A DNA stretch of 64,000 nt from Tenuibacillus multivorans (GTDB lineage Bacteria; Bacillota; Bacilli; Bacillales; Alkalibacillaceae): contig NZ_FNIG01000004.1 of assembly GCF_900103915.1 (NCBI RefSeq), positions 62,001 to 126,000 on the forward strand. The letters are read 5' to 3'. Shown piece by piece: positions 41,596 through 51,220 of this stretch. The notes below the pieces were generated by a model. That model was given only the letters and a program-made list of their open reading frames with translations. It did not search any database and had not been told where the DNA came from. The first letter of the stretch is position 1, and each line of letters opens with the position of its first letter. A program made the position numbers and the translations under genes.

Positions 41596-41625
41596 GATAA
41601 GTAAGCCCTTTAATTAAAGGGTTTA
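41470..41625 (-). promoter_or_regulatory. Attenuator-like leader with competing stems
   Basis: In minus-strand order the leader contains a 16-base palindrome CCCTTTAATTAAAGGG (41606-41621), then segment A GGATAGGAG, segment B CCCTCCTATCC, segment C GGATGGAGGG and segment D GCTCCTATC. A pairs with B (9 bp) or with D (8 bp), and B pairs with C (10 bp with one bulged T). C contains the ribosome binding site of the leader peptide. Mutually exclusive stems with a short overlapping ORF are the hallmark of antibiotic-responsive attenuation, as known for vmlR and related genes. Confidence 0.6.
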
Positions 41626-41835
41626 CGACATGATCTTTATCTGATGAATAGAATAAGAGTATTACTTCATTAGCCTACAGTTCACTTCTTTCCGATTGAT
41701 TTGTTCATTAGTTTATTAAAGTTGATAAGATATGTCAATGAGGTCTTTGAGCTTCTTCATAGTATTGGATGATGGAGGAAAATGGTCATATAAGTTAGAA
41801 TAGTAAAAACGAATGCCTTTAAAGGGTGTGGTTAA

Positions 41836-42240
41836 ATGGATGGTAACATAAAAGGGAAAATAGTTGATTATTTATTAGAAAAAGTTGAACCGGTCTACAT
41901 CATTTTGTTTGGCTCCCAGGCAAAGGGTGATGTTCATGAATCAAGCGACGTGGATTTAGCCTTTTTTTCATATAAGGATTTTTCGTCGTATGAACGGTTT
42001 ATCGTGGCGCAGGAGTTGGCTGATATCATAGGCTTTGAAGTAGATTTAATTGATCTAAAAGATGTATCAACAGTTATGAAGGCACAGATATTTCATACCG
42101 GCGAGGTCATTTACTGTGCTAACGAAACACTTAGGCAGGAACATCATATGTATGCCTATAGTTTCTATGCCAAATTAAATGAGGAGAGACAGGTTATCAT
42201 TGACCGAATTAAAGAAAGTGGGACAATCTATGGAGAATGA
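41836..42240 (+). CDS. mntA: MntA-like nucleotidyltransferase antitoxin (MNT)
   Basis: A 134-residue minimal nucleotidyltransferase with a textbook GSX10DXD motif (FGSQAKGDVHESSDVDLAF), plus a third acidic strand VDLIDL. Such MNT proteins neutralise HepT toxins by adding AMP residues to a conserved tyrosine. The gene overlaps the HepT gene by 11 bases, typical of the MNT/HepT pair, and follows AAAGGGTG. No resolvase or transposase gene is adjacent. Confidence 0.9.
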   Translation: MDGNIKGKIVDYLLEKVEPVYIILFGSQAKGDVHESSDVDLAFFSYKDFSSYERFIVAQELADIIGFEVDLIDLKDVSTVMKAQIFHTGEVIYCANETLRQEHHMYAYSFYAKLNEERQVIIDRIKESGTIYGE

Positions 42241-42634
42241 TGTGATCTTAAACAAATTAACTATTATTGAGCGCTGTATAATAAGAATTAATGAAGAGTA
42301 TGAAGATAATTCTGCTAATTTAGAAAACTATACCAAGCAGGATTCAATTATACTAAATATACAGCGAGCCTGTGAAGCTGCTATAGATTTAGCTATGCAT
42401 GTTTCAGCCGAATTAAAACTAGGTTTACCTCAGAAAAGTCGAGAAGCATTCGATCTATTGAATGAGTATGGTGTTATAGATGAACTTGTTACGAGCAGTT
42501 TAAAAGCTATGGTTGGTTTTCGGAATATCGCTGTCCATGATTACCAAAAGTTGAATTTAGATGTTTTAGAAAAAGTTATTGAGAATCATTTAGTTGATTT
42601 GAAAAAATTTAAACAACAAATCTTAAAGTATTAA
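42230..42634 (+). CDS. hepT: HepT-like RNase toxin
   Basis: A 134-residue HEPN toxin with the intact active-site motif RNIAVHDY (R-X4-H-X-Y), whose Tyr is the residue modified by MntA. The preceding helix LVTSSLKAMVGF and the N-terminal helices fit the HepT fold. Both the RNase residues and the target Tyr are present, so the pair looks functional, unlike the broken RelE pair at 35.6 kb. ATG 42230 lies inside the end of mntA. A strong terminator follows. Confidence 0.9.
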   Translation: MENDVILNKLTIIERCIIRINEEYEDNSANLENYTKQDSIILNIQRACEAAIDLAMHVSAELKLGLPQKSREAFDLLNEYGVIDELVTSSLKAMVGFRNIAVHDYQKLNLDVLEKVIENHLVDLKKFKQQILKY

Positions 42635-42642
42635 AAGAACAA

Positions 42643-42670
42643 AACCGAGTATGGTCTGCCATACTCGGTT
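42643..42670 (+). terminator. Rho-independent terminator
   Basis: AACCGAGTATGG and CCATACTCGGTT form a perfect 12-bp stem with loop TCTG after hepT. Confidence 0.88.
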
Positions 42671-42790
42671 AATATATTCATTAAAACTCTAGCCCTATTA
42701 GTCAAGCTAGATAAAAATTTTTGAGGCAGATTTAAGTATTAGATTGTCTTTACATATATTACAATATTATGTTATTAGCTAGAATAAAAG

Positions 42791-42820
42791 ATGACAATTT
42801 TGTGAGATTTATGATATGAT
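42791..42820 (+). promoter_or_regulatory. Possible sigma-A promoter of the TAXI-TRAP operon
   Basis: ATGACA (42791) and TATGAT (42815) are separated by 18 nt, 39 bases upstream of the substrate-binding gene start. The -35 match is imperfect (ATGACA for TTGACA) and the assignment is tentative. Confidence 0.4.
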
Positions 42821-42858
42821 AGATAATCATAAAATTAAAATTACAAGGGGGAATTTTT

Positions 42859-43827
42859 GTGAAAAAGTTTAGTCTATTACTAGTACTTTTTCTTACACTT
42901 GGTCTATTCCTAGCCGCTTGTGGCGAGGATGACGGAGGAGAATCCGGCGGAGATGGCTGGGTTGAAAACGTTACACTTCTAACGGGTGGTGAAGCTGGTA
43001 CATACTTCCCGCTAGGTGTTGCAATGGCTGATGTAGTCTCATCTAATGTTGATGGTGTATCAGTAGATGGTATTAGTAGTGGTGCTTCGGTTGTAAACAT
43101 TAACGAAGTTTCTGCTGGCGAAGCTGAAATGGCTTTAGTTCAAAATGATACCGCTTTCTATGCACAAGAAGGTACGAAAATGTTTGAAGAGGTAAAAGAT
43201 GGTTACAGTGGTATATTTACGATCTATCCTGAAACGATTCAAATTGTAACGACTGTAGACAGTGGTATTGAGACAGTTGATGATTTAGTAGGTAAACGTG
43301 TAGCTGTTGGAGATGTAGGTTCTGGTACTGAAGCAAACGCTGAACAAATCTTAGGTGTACATGATATTACGTTTGATGATATCAGTGCAGAACACATGGG
43401 CTTCGGTGATGCATCTACAAACCTACAAGATGGTAACATTGACGCTGCATTCGTAACTTCTGGTACGCCAACTGCGAGCATCCAAGAGTTAAGTGCAACA
43501 ACTGATATTAGTCTAGTAAGTATTTCAGACGATATGATTCAGGCGTTAATGGATGAATACCCTTACTATGCTAAGGAAGAAATAAGTGCTGATGCTTATG
43601 AAAGCTTTGACAGCACAGCTACAACTGTAGCAGTTCAAGCAATGTTAATCGCGCGTGATGATCTACCAGAAGATCAAGTATACGAAATGGTCAAAGCAAT
43701 TTTTGAAAACAAAGGTGATATTGAAGAAGCTCACGAGCGTGGTAAACAGTTAACAGTTGATACGGCACAAGATGGTATGTCCATCGACCTTCATCCAGGA
43801 GCAGAGAAATACCTGAATGAGCAGTAA
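42859..43827 (+). CDS. TAXI-family TRAP transporter substrate-binding lipoprotein
   Basis: A 322-residue TAXI solute-binding protein: lipobox LAAC (Cys at residue 21), then TLLTGGEAGTYFPLGVAMADVV, NINEVSAGEAEMALVQNDTAFYA, VDDLVGKRVAVGDVGSGTEANAEQIL and DAAFVTSGTPTASIQEL, all family hallmarks. It is lipid-anchored outside the cell and delivers a ligand, often glutamate or another dicarboxylate-like compound, to the fused permease encoded two genes downstream. The first gene of the operon; its last 11 bases overlap the DUF1850 gene. Confidence 0.93.
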   Translation: MKKFSLLLVLFLTLGLFLAACGEDDGGESGGDGWVENVTLLTGGEAGTYFPLGVAMADVVSSNVDGVSVDGISSGASVVNINEVSAGEAEMALVQNDTAFYAQEGTKMFEEVKDGYSGIFTIYPETIQIVTTVDSGIETVDDLVGKRVAVGDVGSGTEANAEQILGVHDITFDDISAEHMGFGDASTNLQDGNIDAAFVTSGTPTASIQELSATTDISLVSISDDMIQALMDEYPYYAKEEISADAYESFDSTATTVAVQAMLIARDDLPEDQVYEMVKAIFENKGDIEEAHERGKQLTVDTAQDGMSIDLHPGAEKYLNEQ

Positions 43828-44389
43828 TCCATCAACTGAACAGCAAAACCAAAGGGCATTGCTAAAAAGCAATGCCTTTTTTAACAAAAAATTCATTATA
43901 ACGTTAGTGATGATCATCATGGTCGTAACAACTGTTGTTTTATTATTCATGAATACTACGGGTAAAAAATTAGTCATTGAGGATTTACATAATGGGGATA
44001 TTTTATGGCAAGAAGAAGTGCATCGTGGTGATTGGTTTTCCCACCGCTACATTCATTCTGTTGAGAGGTCTCCGGTTGAAGAAAAATTCAAGATTGACGA
44101 AGACTGGGTTATTTTAACGATGGAAAGCTGGACTAAATCATTTGGGGCTGGCTTACCGTATGAATATAAAGGCGATGTTAAAATGGAAGATGGATATTTT
44201 ATTATTCAAAATCTAAATCGACCTGTATTCGGTGGGGAACTAAAGATGCAACCTTCTCATTTATATCCTCATGCTTTCCACTTTAAAGACCAAGAGGTGA
44301 CACTATCAGAACCTCCATATTCTGATACACAAATATTGATAGAAGTTCAGGATATGAACATATGGGACCGAATAAAACTTTTATTCTAG
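43817..44389 (+). CDS. DUF1850 protein of the TRAP operon
   Basis: A 190-residue protein with one membrane segment (residues 28-46) and an extracytoplasmic beta domain of the DUF1850 family (SHRYIHSVERSPVEEKFKI, then ESWTKSFGAGLPYEYKGDV). DUF1850 genes are typically located between the TAXI binding protein and the fused permease, as here. The overlap with the preceding gene (ATGAGC within its end) suggests translational coupling. Precise role in transport is unknown. Confidence 0.88.
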   Translation: MSSNPSTEQQNQRALLKSNAFFNKKFIITLVMIIMVVTTVVLLFMNTTGKKLVIEDLHNGDILWQEEVHRGDWFSHRYIHSVERSPVEEKFKIDEDWVILTMESWTKSFGAGLPYEYKGDVKMEDGYFIIQNLNRPVFGGELKMQPSHLYPHAFHFKDQEVTLSEPPYSDTQILIEVQDMNIWDRIKLLF

Positions 44390-44458
44390 TTAATATGTTT
44401 GAAAACGCTTATAAATATATAAGACTAGAAAATTTACTATGGACGAAAGGGGTTTGAC

Positions 44459-46690
44459 ATGGACGAAAAGCAACAGCAAAAGATGATTAATGAGCTTGAA
44501 GGTAGTGACCGTGAATTAAGTGGTCTATGGGCCGTAGCTGTCATCATAGTTGCCGTATTTATGTCGGCATTTCATTTTTATGTCGCCGGCTTTGGTTTAC
44601 CTGGTATTGGTTCTAAGACCTTCTTAATTTTTCACTTAACGCTAGCTCTAGTATTAATATTCATGATCTTTCCTATAAAAAAGAGGATGGGACAAACTAA
44701 TATCCCAATCTATGATATCGCTTTAGCAGCTTATGCGTTTTATGTTGGGATGTTTATTATTCAGAGGCAGGATGCTTCTTCCATTATGTCAGGTGACCCA
44801 ACAGGATACGAGATTTTTATCGGGTTATCCTTAATTATTCTAGTACTTGAAGCAACGAGGCGTGTTGTTGGGTATCCGTTAGTGGTGATTGCCTTTATTT
44901 TTATCGCTTATTTCTTCCTAGGTGAATTTATGCCTGGGCAATTCCACCACACACGTGGCGACTTTGAACGTTTTATTTATGAAATCACTTACCGTAATAA
45001 CGGTATATTCGGGACGCCTATTTATGCATCGGCTCAGTTCGTGTTTATCTTTATTTTGTTCGGTGCAGTATTAGAATCAACGGGTGCTGGGAAAATGTTT
45101 ATCGACCTTGCATTACGTGCATTCGGACGGTTTAAAGGTGGACCTGCGAAAGCGAGTGTTATGGCAAGTGGAATGATGGGTAGTATCTCCGGTAGTTCAA
45201 CGGCTAATGCGGTTACAACTGGTACGTTTACCATCCCATTAATGAAAAAAGTTGGCTTTAAACCGCATGTAGCGGGTGGTGTTGAGGTTGCAGCGTCATC
45301 AAGCGGTCAGTTTTTACCGCCGATTATGGGTGCAGCAGCCTTTATCATGGTTGAGCTAACGAGTATACCGTACTATGAAATTATTCAAAGTGCGATTATT
45401 CCAGCGATTTTATGTTATGTTGGTATTTTGTTTATGGTGCATTTCGAAGCATCCAAAAATGGAATCAAAGGTATGGACCGAAGCGAACTTGTAAAAGGTC
45501 GTCGCTTACTGATGCAGCAAGGTTATTTATTGATTCCGATTTTTGTTTTGCTTTATTTCTTAGTCATCGAGCGTGTATCCGTAAATAATTCAGCGTTCTT
45601 CTCGATTACGATTTTGTTAGTGATTGCGTTATTTGCGCATCGATTTAAAGAAAGTGTGGGTCGAGCGTTCGTATTTGCAGCGATTTTACTTGGCTTGGCC
45701 TATAGTATTCAGTTTATAATTCAATACGTCAATATAGGCCTTTATAACCTTAATGACGTCTTTAATATTAGCTTTTTCAGTTCTGAGACGATTCGTTGGA
45801 AAGGCGAAATTGCAACGATGGTGTTAATAGGAATTATTGTAGCTCTAGTCTTTGCACTAGGACAGAAGAAGTTTAAAGTTGACGCGGCACCAGTGCGCTA
45901 TGGAGCACGTGAATTATTATCAGGTTTTGAGCTTGCGGCTCGTAACTCATTATCAATTGTCGTAGCCTGTGCGACGGCAGGGATCTTAATTGGCGTTATT
46001 ACAACTTCAGGTTTATCGACTAAATTCACACGGATCGTTGTTGGTTTCTCATCTGACCTAGCAGCACTCGTGCCAAGCTTTATGACAACGGAAAATACAG
46101 AGCTTTATTTTGCATTAATATTAACCGTGTTTGCTTGTTTATTATTAGGTCTTGGTTTACCTACAACTGCAACTTATGTTGTATTAGCAGCCATTGTTGC
46201 ACCTGTTTTAGTAGACATGGATGTGCCTGTCATTGTGGCACACTTATTCGTCCTTTATTACGGCGTTCTTGCAGATGATACGCCACCGATTAACTTACCA
46301 GCTTATGCGACAGCAGGTATTGCGAATGCTGGACCGGTACGAACGGGGGTTCAAGGTTTTAAATTCGATACAGCAGCGTTGTTACTTCCATTCGTCTTTA
46401 CGATGAATCCAACGATTTTGTTAATCACAGATGCTGGTTGGATTGAGGTGACATTGGCAATTATTACAGCTACAATTGGTATGGTTGCCTTCGCATCATT
46501 TATCCAGAATTGGTTAATAACGAAGTATCATTGGATCGAGCGTATGATCGCATTAGTTGTGGCGCTTATGTTTATTCAGAACAATGTTTGGACCGATATT
46601 GGAGCAGTCGTAATCGCTGCAGGTCTATTCGGGTTTCAATATTACAAAAGCAAAAAACAGAACAAGGAAGTTACAGCTAAAGCAAGCTAA
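44459..46690 (+). CDS. TRAP transporter fused permease (TAXI type)
   Basis: A 743-residue fusion of the small (4-helix) and large (12-helix) TRAP permeases. Hallmarks: DPTGYEIFIGLSLIILVLEATRRVVGYPL near residue 110, AKASVMASGMMGSISGSSTANAVTTGTFTIPLM near residue 235, AGGVEVAASSSGQFLPPIMGAAAF, and LGLGLPTTATYVVLAAIVAPVL near residue 565, followed by LADDTPPINLPAYATAGIA. Together with the upstream lipoprotein it forms a sodium- or proton-driven uptake system. The start follows GAAAGGGG. A terminator follows. Confidence 0.93.
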   Translation: MDEKQQQKMINELEGSDRELSGLWAVAVIIVAVFMSAFHFYVAGFGLPGIGSKTFLIFHLTLALVLIFMIFPIKKRMGQTNIPIYDIALAAYAFYVGMFIIQRQDASSIMSGDPTGYEIFIGLSLIILVLEATRRVVGYPLVVIAFIFIAYFFLGEFMPGQFHHTRGDFERFIYEITYRNNGIFGTPIYASAQFVFIFILFGAVLESTGAGKMFIDLALRAFGRFKGGPAKASVMASGMMGSISGSSTANAVTTGTFTIPLMKKVGFKPHVAGGVEVAASSSGQFLPPIMGAAAFIMVELTSIPYYEIIQSAIIPAILCYVGILFMVHFEASKNGIKGMDRSELVKGRRLLMQQGYLLIPIFVLLYFLVIERVSVNNSAFFSITILLVIALFAHRFKESVGRAFVFAAILLGLAYSIQFIIQYVNIGLYNLNDVFNISFFSSETIRWKGEIATMVLIGIIVALVFALGQKKFKVDAAPVRYGARELLSGFELAARNSLSIVVACATAGILIGVITTSGLSTKFTRIVVGFSSDLAALVPSFMTTENTELYFALILTVFACLLLGLGLPTTATYVVLAAIVAPVLVDMDVPVIVAHLFVLYYGVLADDTPPINLPAYATAGIANAGPVRTGVQGFKFDTAALLLPFVFTMNPTILLITDAGWIEVTLAIITATIGMVAFASFIQNWLITKYHWIERMIALVVALMFIQNNVWTDIGAVVIAAGLFGFQYYKSKKQNKEVTAKAS

Positions 46691-46692
46691 GG

Positions 46693-46723
46693 AAAGGCCT
46701 CGAGTATAAGCTCGGGGCCTTTT
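46693..46723 (+). terminator. Rho-independent terminator
   Basis: AAGGCCTCGAG pairs with CTCGGGGCCTT, then TTGTA. It closes the TRAP operon. Confidence 0.85.
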
Positions 46724-46826
46724 GTATAAGAAAACAACCTTTATCTGACGGGAGAATTTACACATATGGAAGCGGACAATCACATGTTAAAATAATAATA
46801 AGATTAATAGAAAGGAATGAAGACTG

Positions 46827-47996
46827 TTGAAAATTTTCCACACAGCGGATTGGCATTTAGGGAAATTAGTGCAAGGTGTTTATATGACAGGGGAACAGGC
46901 ACATGTACTTGAACAGTTTTTAGAAGCAATACGACAAGAGCAACCGGATGTTGTCGTTATTGCTGGTGATTTATATGACCGAGCCGTACCTCCAACTGAT
47001 GCGGTTAATCTATTAGATGATGTTTTACGAGAAATTGTTATAGATATAGGAATACCCGTTGTGGCAATAGCGGGTAATCATGATAGTCCGGGACGGTTGA
47101 ATTTTGGGTCGAAGATTATGCAGGATAACGGGTTACATATTGTTGGTCAATTGACATCTGCATTAGAGCCTGTTGTGTTGTCTGATAAATATGGTGAAGT
47201 ACATTTTCACTTAGTTCCTTATGTGGATCCAAGTGTGGTTCGGCAGTTATTTGAAGATGACGAGATACGAAATCTTAATGACGCGACTGAACGTATTGTA
47301 GAAAAAATTTCAGAGAAAATGGATTCAGATGCACGTCATGTTTTTGTCGGGCACCAGTTTGTGACGCCATTAGGTGAACCGCGGGAAAATACGAGCGAAT
47401 CGGAACGGCCGTTATCGATTGGTGGAGCGGAGCATGTCGATGCCAAGCATTTTGAACAATTTAATTATACGGCACTTGGCCATCTGCACCAGGCCCATCA
47501 TGTTGGTCAAGAGACAGTTCGCTACTCAGGCTCACCATTAAAGTATTCCATTTCGGAAGAGCATCATAAAAAAGGCTATCTTGTCGTTGAAATGGATGCA
47601 GATGGTGACGTTACAGTTGCAAAACGGGAATTGTCCCCGCGTCGAGATATAAGGACGGTTGAAGCAACGATGGACGAGCTATTGAATCACGAAACGAGTG
47701 AGGATTATGTGTTTGTCCGTTTGCTTGATGAGACACCTGTCTTATATCCAATGGAAAAAATTCGTTCTATTTATCCTAATGCGATGCATGTTGAACGGAA
47801 GAACCTTGTAAGTGCTAATGAGGTGACGGGTTCAAGTGAAAAAGTAGAACGACATAAAATGAGTGACCTCGAATTATTCCGTGCTTTTTATGAAGAAGTA
47901 AAAGGTGAAGCGGTGTCTGAAGAGACAGAAGACATTTTTAAAGAGGTTCTTAATGATGAGTTACAACAAAAACGAGAAACGGTAACGCATAAATAG
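46827..47996 (+). CDS. sbcD: Exonuclease SbcD (Mre11-like)
   Basis: A 389-residue SbcD homologue with the calcineurin-like phosphodiesterase motifs HTADWHLGK, VVVIAGDLYDRAVPP, VVAIAGNHDSPGRL and YTALGHLHQAH in order. With SbcC it forms the SbcCD complex that cleaves DNA hairpins and resects double-strand ends. The TTG start follows AAAGGAATGAAG. The sbcC gene begins 18 bases after its stop. Confidence 0.95.
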   Translation: MKIFHTADWHLGKLVQGVYMTGEQAHVLEQFLEAIRQEQPDVVVIAGDLYDRAVPPTDAVNLLDDVLREIVIDIGIPVVAIAGNHDSPGRLNFGSKIMQDNGLHIVGQLTSALEPVVLSDKYGEVHFHLVPYVDPSVVRQLFEDDEIRNLNDATERIVEKISEKMDSDARHVFVGHQFVTPLGEPRENTSESERPLSIGGAEHVDAKHFEQFNYTALGHLHQAHHVGQETVRYSGSPLKYSISEEHHKKGYLVVEMDADGDVTVAKRELSPRRDIRTVEATMDELLNHETSEDYVFVRLLDETPVLYPMEKIRSIYPNAMHVERKNLVSANEVTGSSEKVERHKMSDLELFRAFYEEVKGEAVSEETEDIFKEVLNDELQQKRETVTHK

Positions 47997-48013
47997 GGAA
48001 GGGAGTGTGACAA

Positions 48014-51000
48014 GTGAAACCTATTAAATTAACGATGACCGCTTTTGGCCCCTATAAAGATCGAGAAGTGGTTAATTTTACAGAGCTTGAAGATTATCGT
48101 TTATTTGTGATTTCGGGCAAAACGGGAGCTGGTAAAACAACGATTTTTGATGGTATCTGTTTTGCCTTGTACGGTTATGCGAGCGGTGAGGACCGGCAGG
48201 ATTACAAAATGCTACGCAGTGACTTTGCGGACGATCAAGTACATACAAGTGTGGAAATAGTGTTTGAATTACATGGTAAAACTTATCGCATTCTACGACA
48301 GCTTGGACATGTAAAGCCGGGTAATAAGACTGCTACAGGTGAAAAGTATGAATTTTTTGAGGTCAGGGATACAGGAGAGGTTCCATGTGTGGATCGCCAA
48401 ATGGTTTCCGAAATTAATCAACGAGTCGAGGAATTGGTGGGCTTAACGAAGGACCAATTTTCTCAAATTGTGATGCTACCACAAGGAGAATTTCGTAAGC
48501 TCTTGACCTCAAAAACAGAAAATAAAGAAGAAATTTTGCGTCGTATTTTCCAAACCTATCCTTATCAAGCGATTACTGAACAGCTAAAGGAAAAACGGAA
48601 GGAAGCGGAGGATGAATTTGCACGTGTAAGACAATTACGTGATCATCATGTTTCTGAAATACGCTCCAAACTCCCAGAACGAGAAGAGTCGCAATTATTC
48701 AAGGTTCTATCACATGAGCACTTTAATATGAATCAAATAGTTGAGGGACTTGAAGCAGAGTCTAAGTATTACCTTGAACAGGTAGATGTGATGCATAAGG
48801 AGAAAGGGAGAGCATCTAAACAAGTACAGGCTATGCAGGATAAGCTACAGAAAGCCAAATCCCTTAATGAAAAATTTGATGAGCTTGCACAAAATGAGAA
48901 AAAGCATTCCGAGCTTCAAAGCCAGGAGCATTCGATCAATGAACAGCAAGTTTTACTAGAAAAAAGTGAGCGAGCGAGTCAAATCGAAGTACAGGAATCA
49001 CATGTGAAGGGCCTGCGCCAGGATGTTGAACAAAAAAGACGAGCCAAGGCTGAGGCAGAAGTCAATCAAAAGAAGGCGCGTGAAGCATTAGAGAAGGCCG
49101 AGAATGATTTTAAAGCTGAAGAGGGACGTAAGGGTGAACGTGAAGTTTTACTAAATCAATTAAATAGTCTAAAGGATATGCGTCCCAAGGTAGAGGAATT
49201 AAGTGGTAAAAGAATAGAAGTTGAACAGGCCGAAAATGAACTAAAGCAGTTGCAATCACAGTATCAAGCTGTAGAACGTCAATTAGTAAAAAAACAACAG
49301 GAAAAAGAGCAGTTAGACCAACAAATTCGATTGGATACTGAAGCGGTTGAAAACTTGAATGCCAAGATAGAAAAGCGTAATGAACTACGTGAAAAGTGGC
49401 GTCAAATCAATCGGTATATCCAACTGCTCGGTGAACGGGATAATCTTAGCGATCAATTAAAGGCTGAAAAGAAAACTTACCAACAAATTAAAACTGATTT
49501 TGAAATGAAAGAGAAGGCTTGGATTCATGGACAGGCTGGAATTTTAGCGGAGCACTTGCATGAAGGTGAGCCTTGTCCAGTCTGTGGTAGTATCAATCAT
49601 CCTAACAAGGCAGAGATTGCAGTGGACACACCTTCCAAAGAAGAGTTAGACCAAGCCAAAGCAGTTTATGATCAGAAGTATAAGGATTATACGGATCAGG
49701 TCGCTGAATATAATGCGAATGCTAATCGTATTAAAGAAGTAGAAGAGATATTAAATGAATATGATATCCCGCTTGAAAATATTAAACAAACGTTTGATTT
49801 AATTAAAAAAGAAGGACAAGAAGTGGGGTATGAGGTTGATCAGCTTGAACAGAAATCGAACCAGTTAAAAACCATGCGTGAGCGTGCTGATCATTTGGCT
49901 AAGGCAGTCAATCAAGTAGAAGCCAATAAAGAGTCGCTACGAAAACAATTTGATCAACAAAATATAGCCTACGAAAAAGCAAAGTTGACTTATGAAGGTT
50001 TATTAGAATCAGTTCCAAAGGACGTTCGTGAGTTAACAGGATTGGATCAAAAGATTAAAGAGGCTGAGGATCATAAAATAGCATTAGAAAAAGCATGGGA
50101 GAAAGCACAAGAACAGCTTAACATGGCACGTGAGTCAGAGGTGAAAGCAAGCACCCAGAAGCAAAATTGTGATATTGCTTTAAAAGAGACGAATGAGAAG
50201 CTCGAGAAGGCTGAACAAGTTTTCCAACAAGCACTGACTGAGGGTGCCTTTTCCAATGAAGATGAATATCGGAAGGCGAAACGTACGGAAGAAGAGCGCA
50301 AACAATTGAAGGATGAGATTGAATTATTTAAACAGAACGTAGCTACTGTAAATGCGCGAATAAAGGAGCTTAATGAACAATTAACAGATAAGGAAAAGGC
50401 AAATCTAGAGGCATACGAAGATGAAATGAAAGAATTGCAAAATCAATATGAATCAGTCCTGCAATCCTATAACGCAACCGTTCAGCATCAAAAGGATGTC
50501 GTCGACCTGAAAAATCGAATCGTTGAATCGAGCGAGCAGGTCGATGAACAGGAGAAAGCATTGAATCGAATAACGGATTTGTATGATGTTGTTCGTGGTC
50601 AAAATGGACGGAAGATTTCGTTTGAACGTTATTTGCAGATTGAATACTTAGATCAGATTGTCGTCGCAGCAAATATGCGACTGAAACGGTTGTCGAACGG
50701 GCAATTTTATTTGAAGCGGAGTGACCGTCAGGAAGCACGCGGACGTCAAAGCGGTCTTGGACTCGATGTGTATGACGTTTACACAGGACAGGATCGCGAT
50801 GTTAAAACATTGTCTGGTGGTGAGAAATTTAACGCATCATTGTGTTTGGCTTTAGGTATGTCAGACGTCATCCAAAGCTTCCAGGGTGGAGTTTCAATTG
50901 AGACGATGTTTATTGATGAAGGCTTTGGTTCACTGGATGATGAATCGTTAAATAAAGCGGTCGATACATTGATTGATTTACAACAATCTGGTCGAATGAT

Positions 51001-51106
51001 TGGCGTCATATCACACGTTCAGGAATTGAAGTCAACTATACCAGCGGTGCTTGAGGTTAAAAAATCACGTGATGGATACAGTCAAACAGAGTTTGTGGTG
51101 AAATAA
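48014..51106 (+). CDS. sbcC: Exonuclease ATPase SbcC (Rad50-like)
   Basis: A 1030-residue SMC-like ATPase: Walker A FVISGKTGAGKTTIFDGI at the N-terminus, QMVMLPQGEF..LL as the Q-loop region, very long coiled coils, a zinc hook with CPVCG at residue 520 (GEPCPVCGSINHP), then a second coiled coil, the signature VKTLSGGEKFNASLCLALGMSD and Walker B MFIDEGFGSLDDES near residue 975. It partners with SbcD encoded upstream. Start is GTG 48014 after AAGGGAGTG. Confidence 0.95.
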   Translation: MKPIKLTMTAFGPYKDREVVNFTELEDYRLFVISGKTGAGKTTIFDGICFALYGYASGEDRQDYKMLRSDFADDQVHTSVEIVFELHGKTYRILRQLGHVKPGNKTATGEKYEFFEVRDTGEVPCVDRQMVSEINQRVEELVGLTKDQFSQIVMLPQGEFRKLLTSKTENKEEILRRIFQTYPYQAITEQLKEKRKEAEDEFARVRQLRDHHVSEIRSKLPEREESQLFKVLSHEHFNMNQIVEGLEAESKYYLEQVDVMHKEKGRASKQVQAMQDKLQKAKSLNEKFDELAQNEKKHSELQSQEHSINEQQVLLEKSERASQIEVQESHVKGLRQDVEQKRRAKAEAEVNQKKAREALEKAENDFKAEEGRKGEREVLLNQLNSLKDMRPKVEELSGKRIEVEQAENELKQLQSQYQAVERQLVKKQQEKEQLDQQIRLDTEAVENLNAKIEKRNELREKWRQINRYIQLLGERDNLSDQLKAEKKTYQQIKTDFEMKEKAWIHGQAGILAEHLHEGEPCPVCGSINHPNKAEIAVDTPSKEELDQAKAVYDQKYKDYTDQVAEYNANANRIKEVEEILNEYDIPLENIKQTFDLIKKEGQEVGYEVDQLEQKSNQLKTMRERADHLAKAVNQVEANKESLRKQFDQQNIAYEKAKLTYEGLLESVPKDVRELTGLDQKIKEAEDHKIALEKAWEKAQEQLNMARESEVKASTQKQNCDIALKETNEKLEKAEQVFQQALTEGAFSNEDEYRKAKRTEEERKQLKDEIELFKQNVATVNARIKELNEQLTDKEKANLEAYEDEMKELQNQYESVLQSYNATVQHQKDVVDLKNRIVESSEQVDEQEKALNRITDLYDVVRGQNGRKISFERYLQIEYLDQIVVAANMRLKRLSNGQFYLKRSDRQEARGRQSGLGLDVYDVYTGQDRDVKTLSGGEKFNASLCLALGMSDVIQSFQGGVSIETMFIDEGFGSLDDESLNKAVDTLIDLQQSGRMIGVISHVQELKSTIPAVLEVKKSRDGYSQTEFVVK

Positions 51107-51220
51107 TTGGTGGGGGTTGGACAGAGGTCCAATCCTTTCGTTTAGGAAAATAACAGTGATGACTGGGACTTTCTTATTTTTTTCAGAATTATAGAATTAG
51201 AATAAGAAAATATCGCTCCT

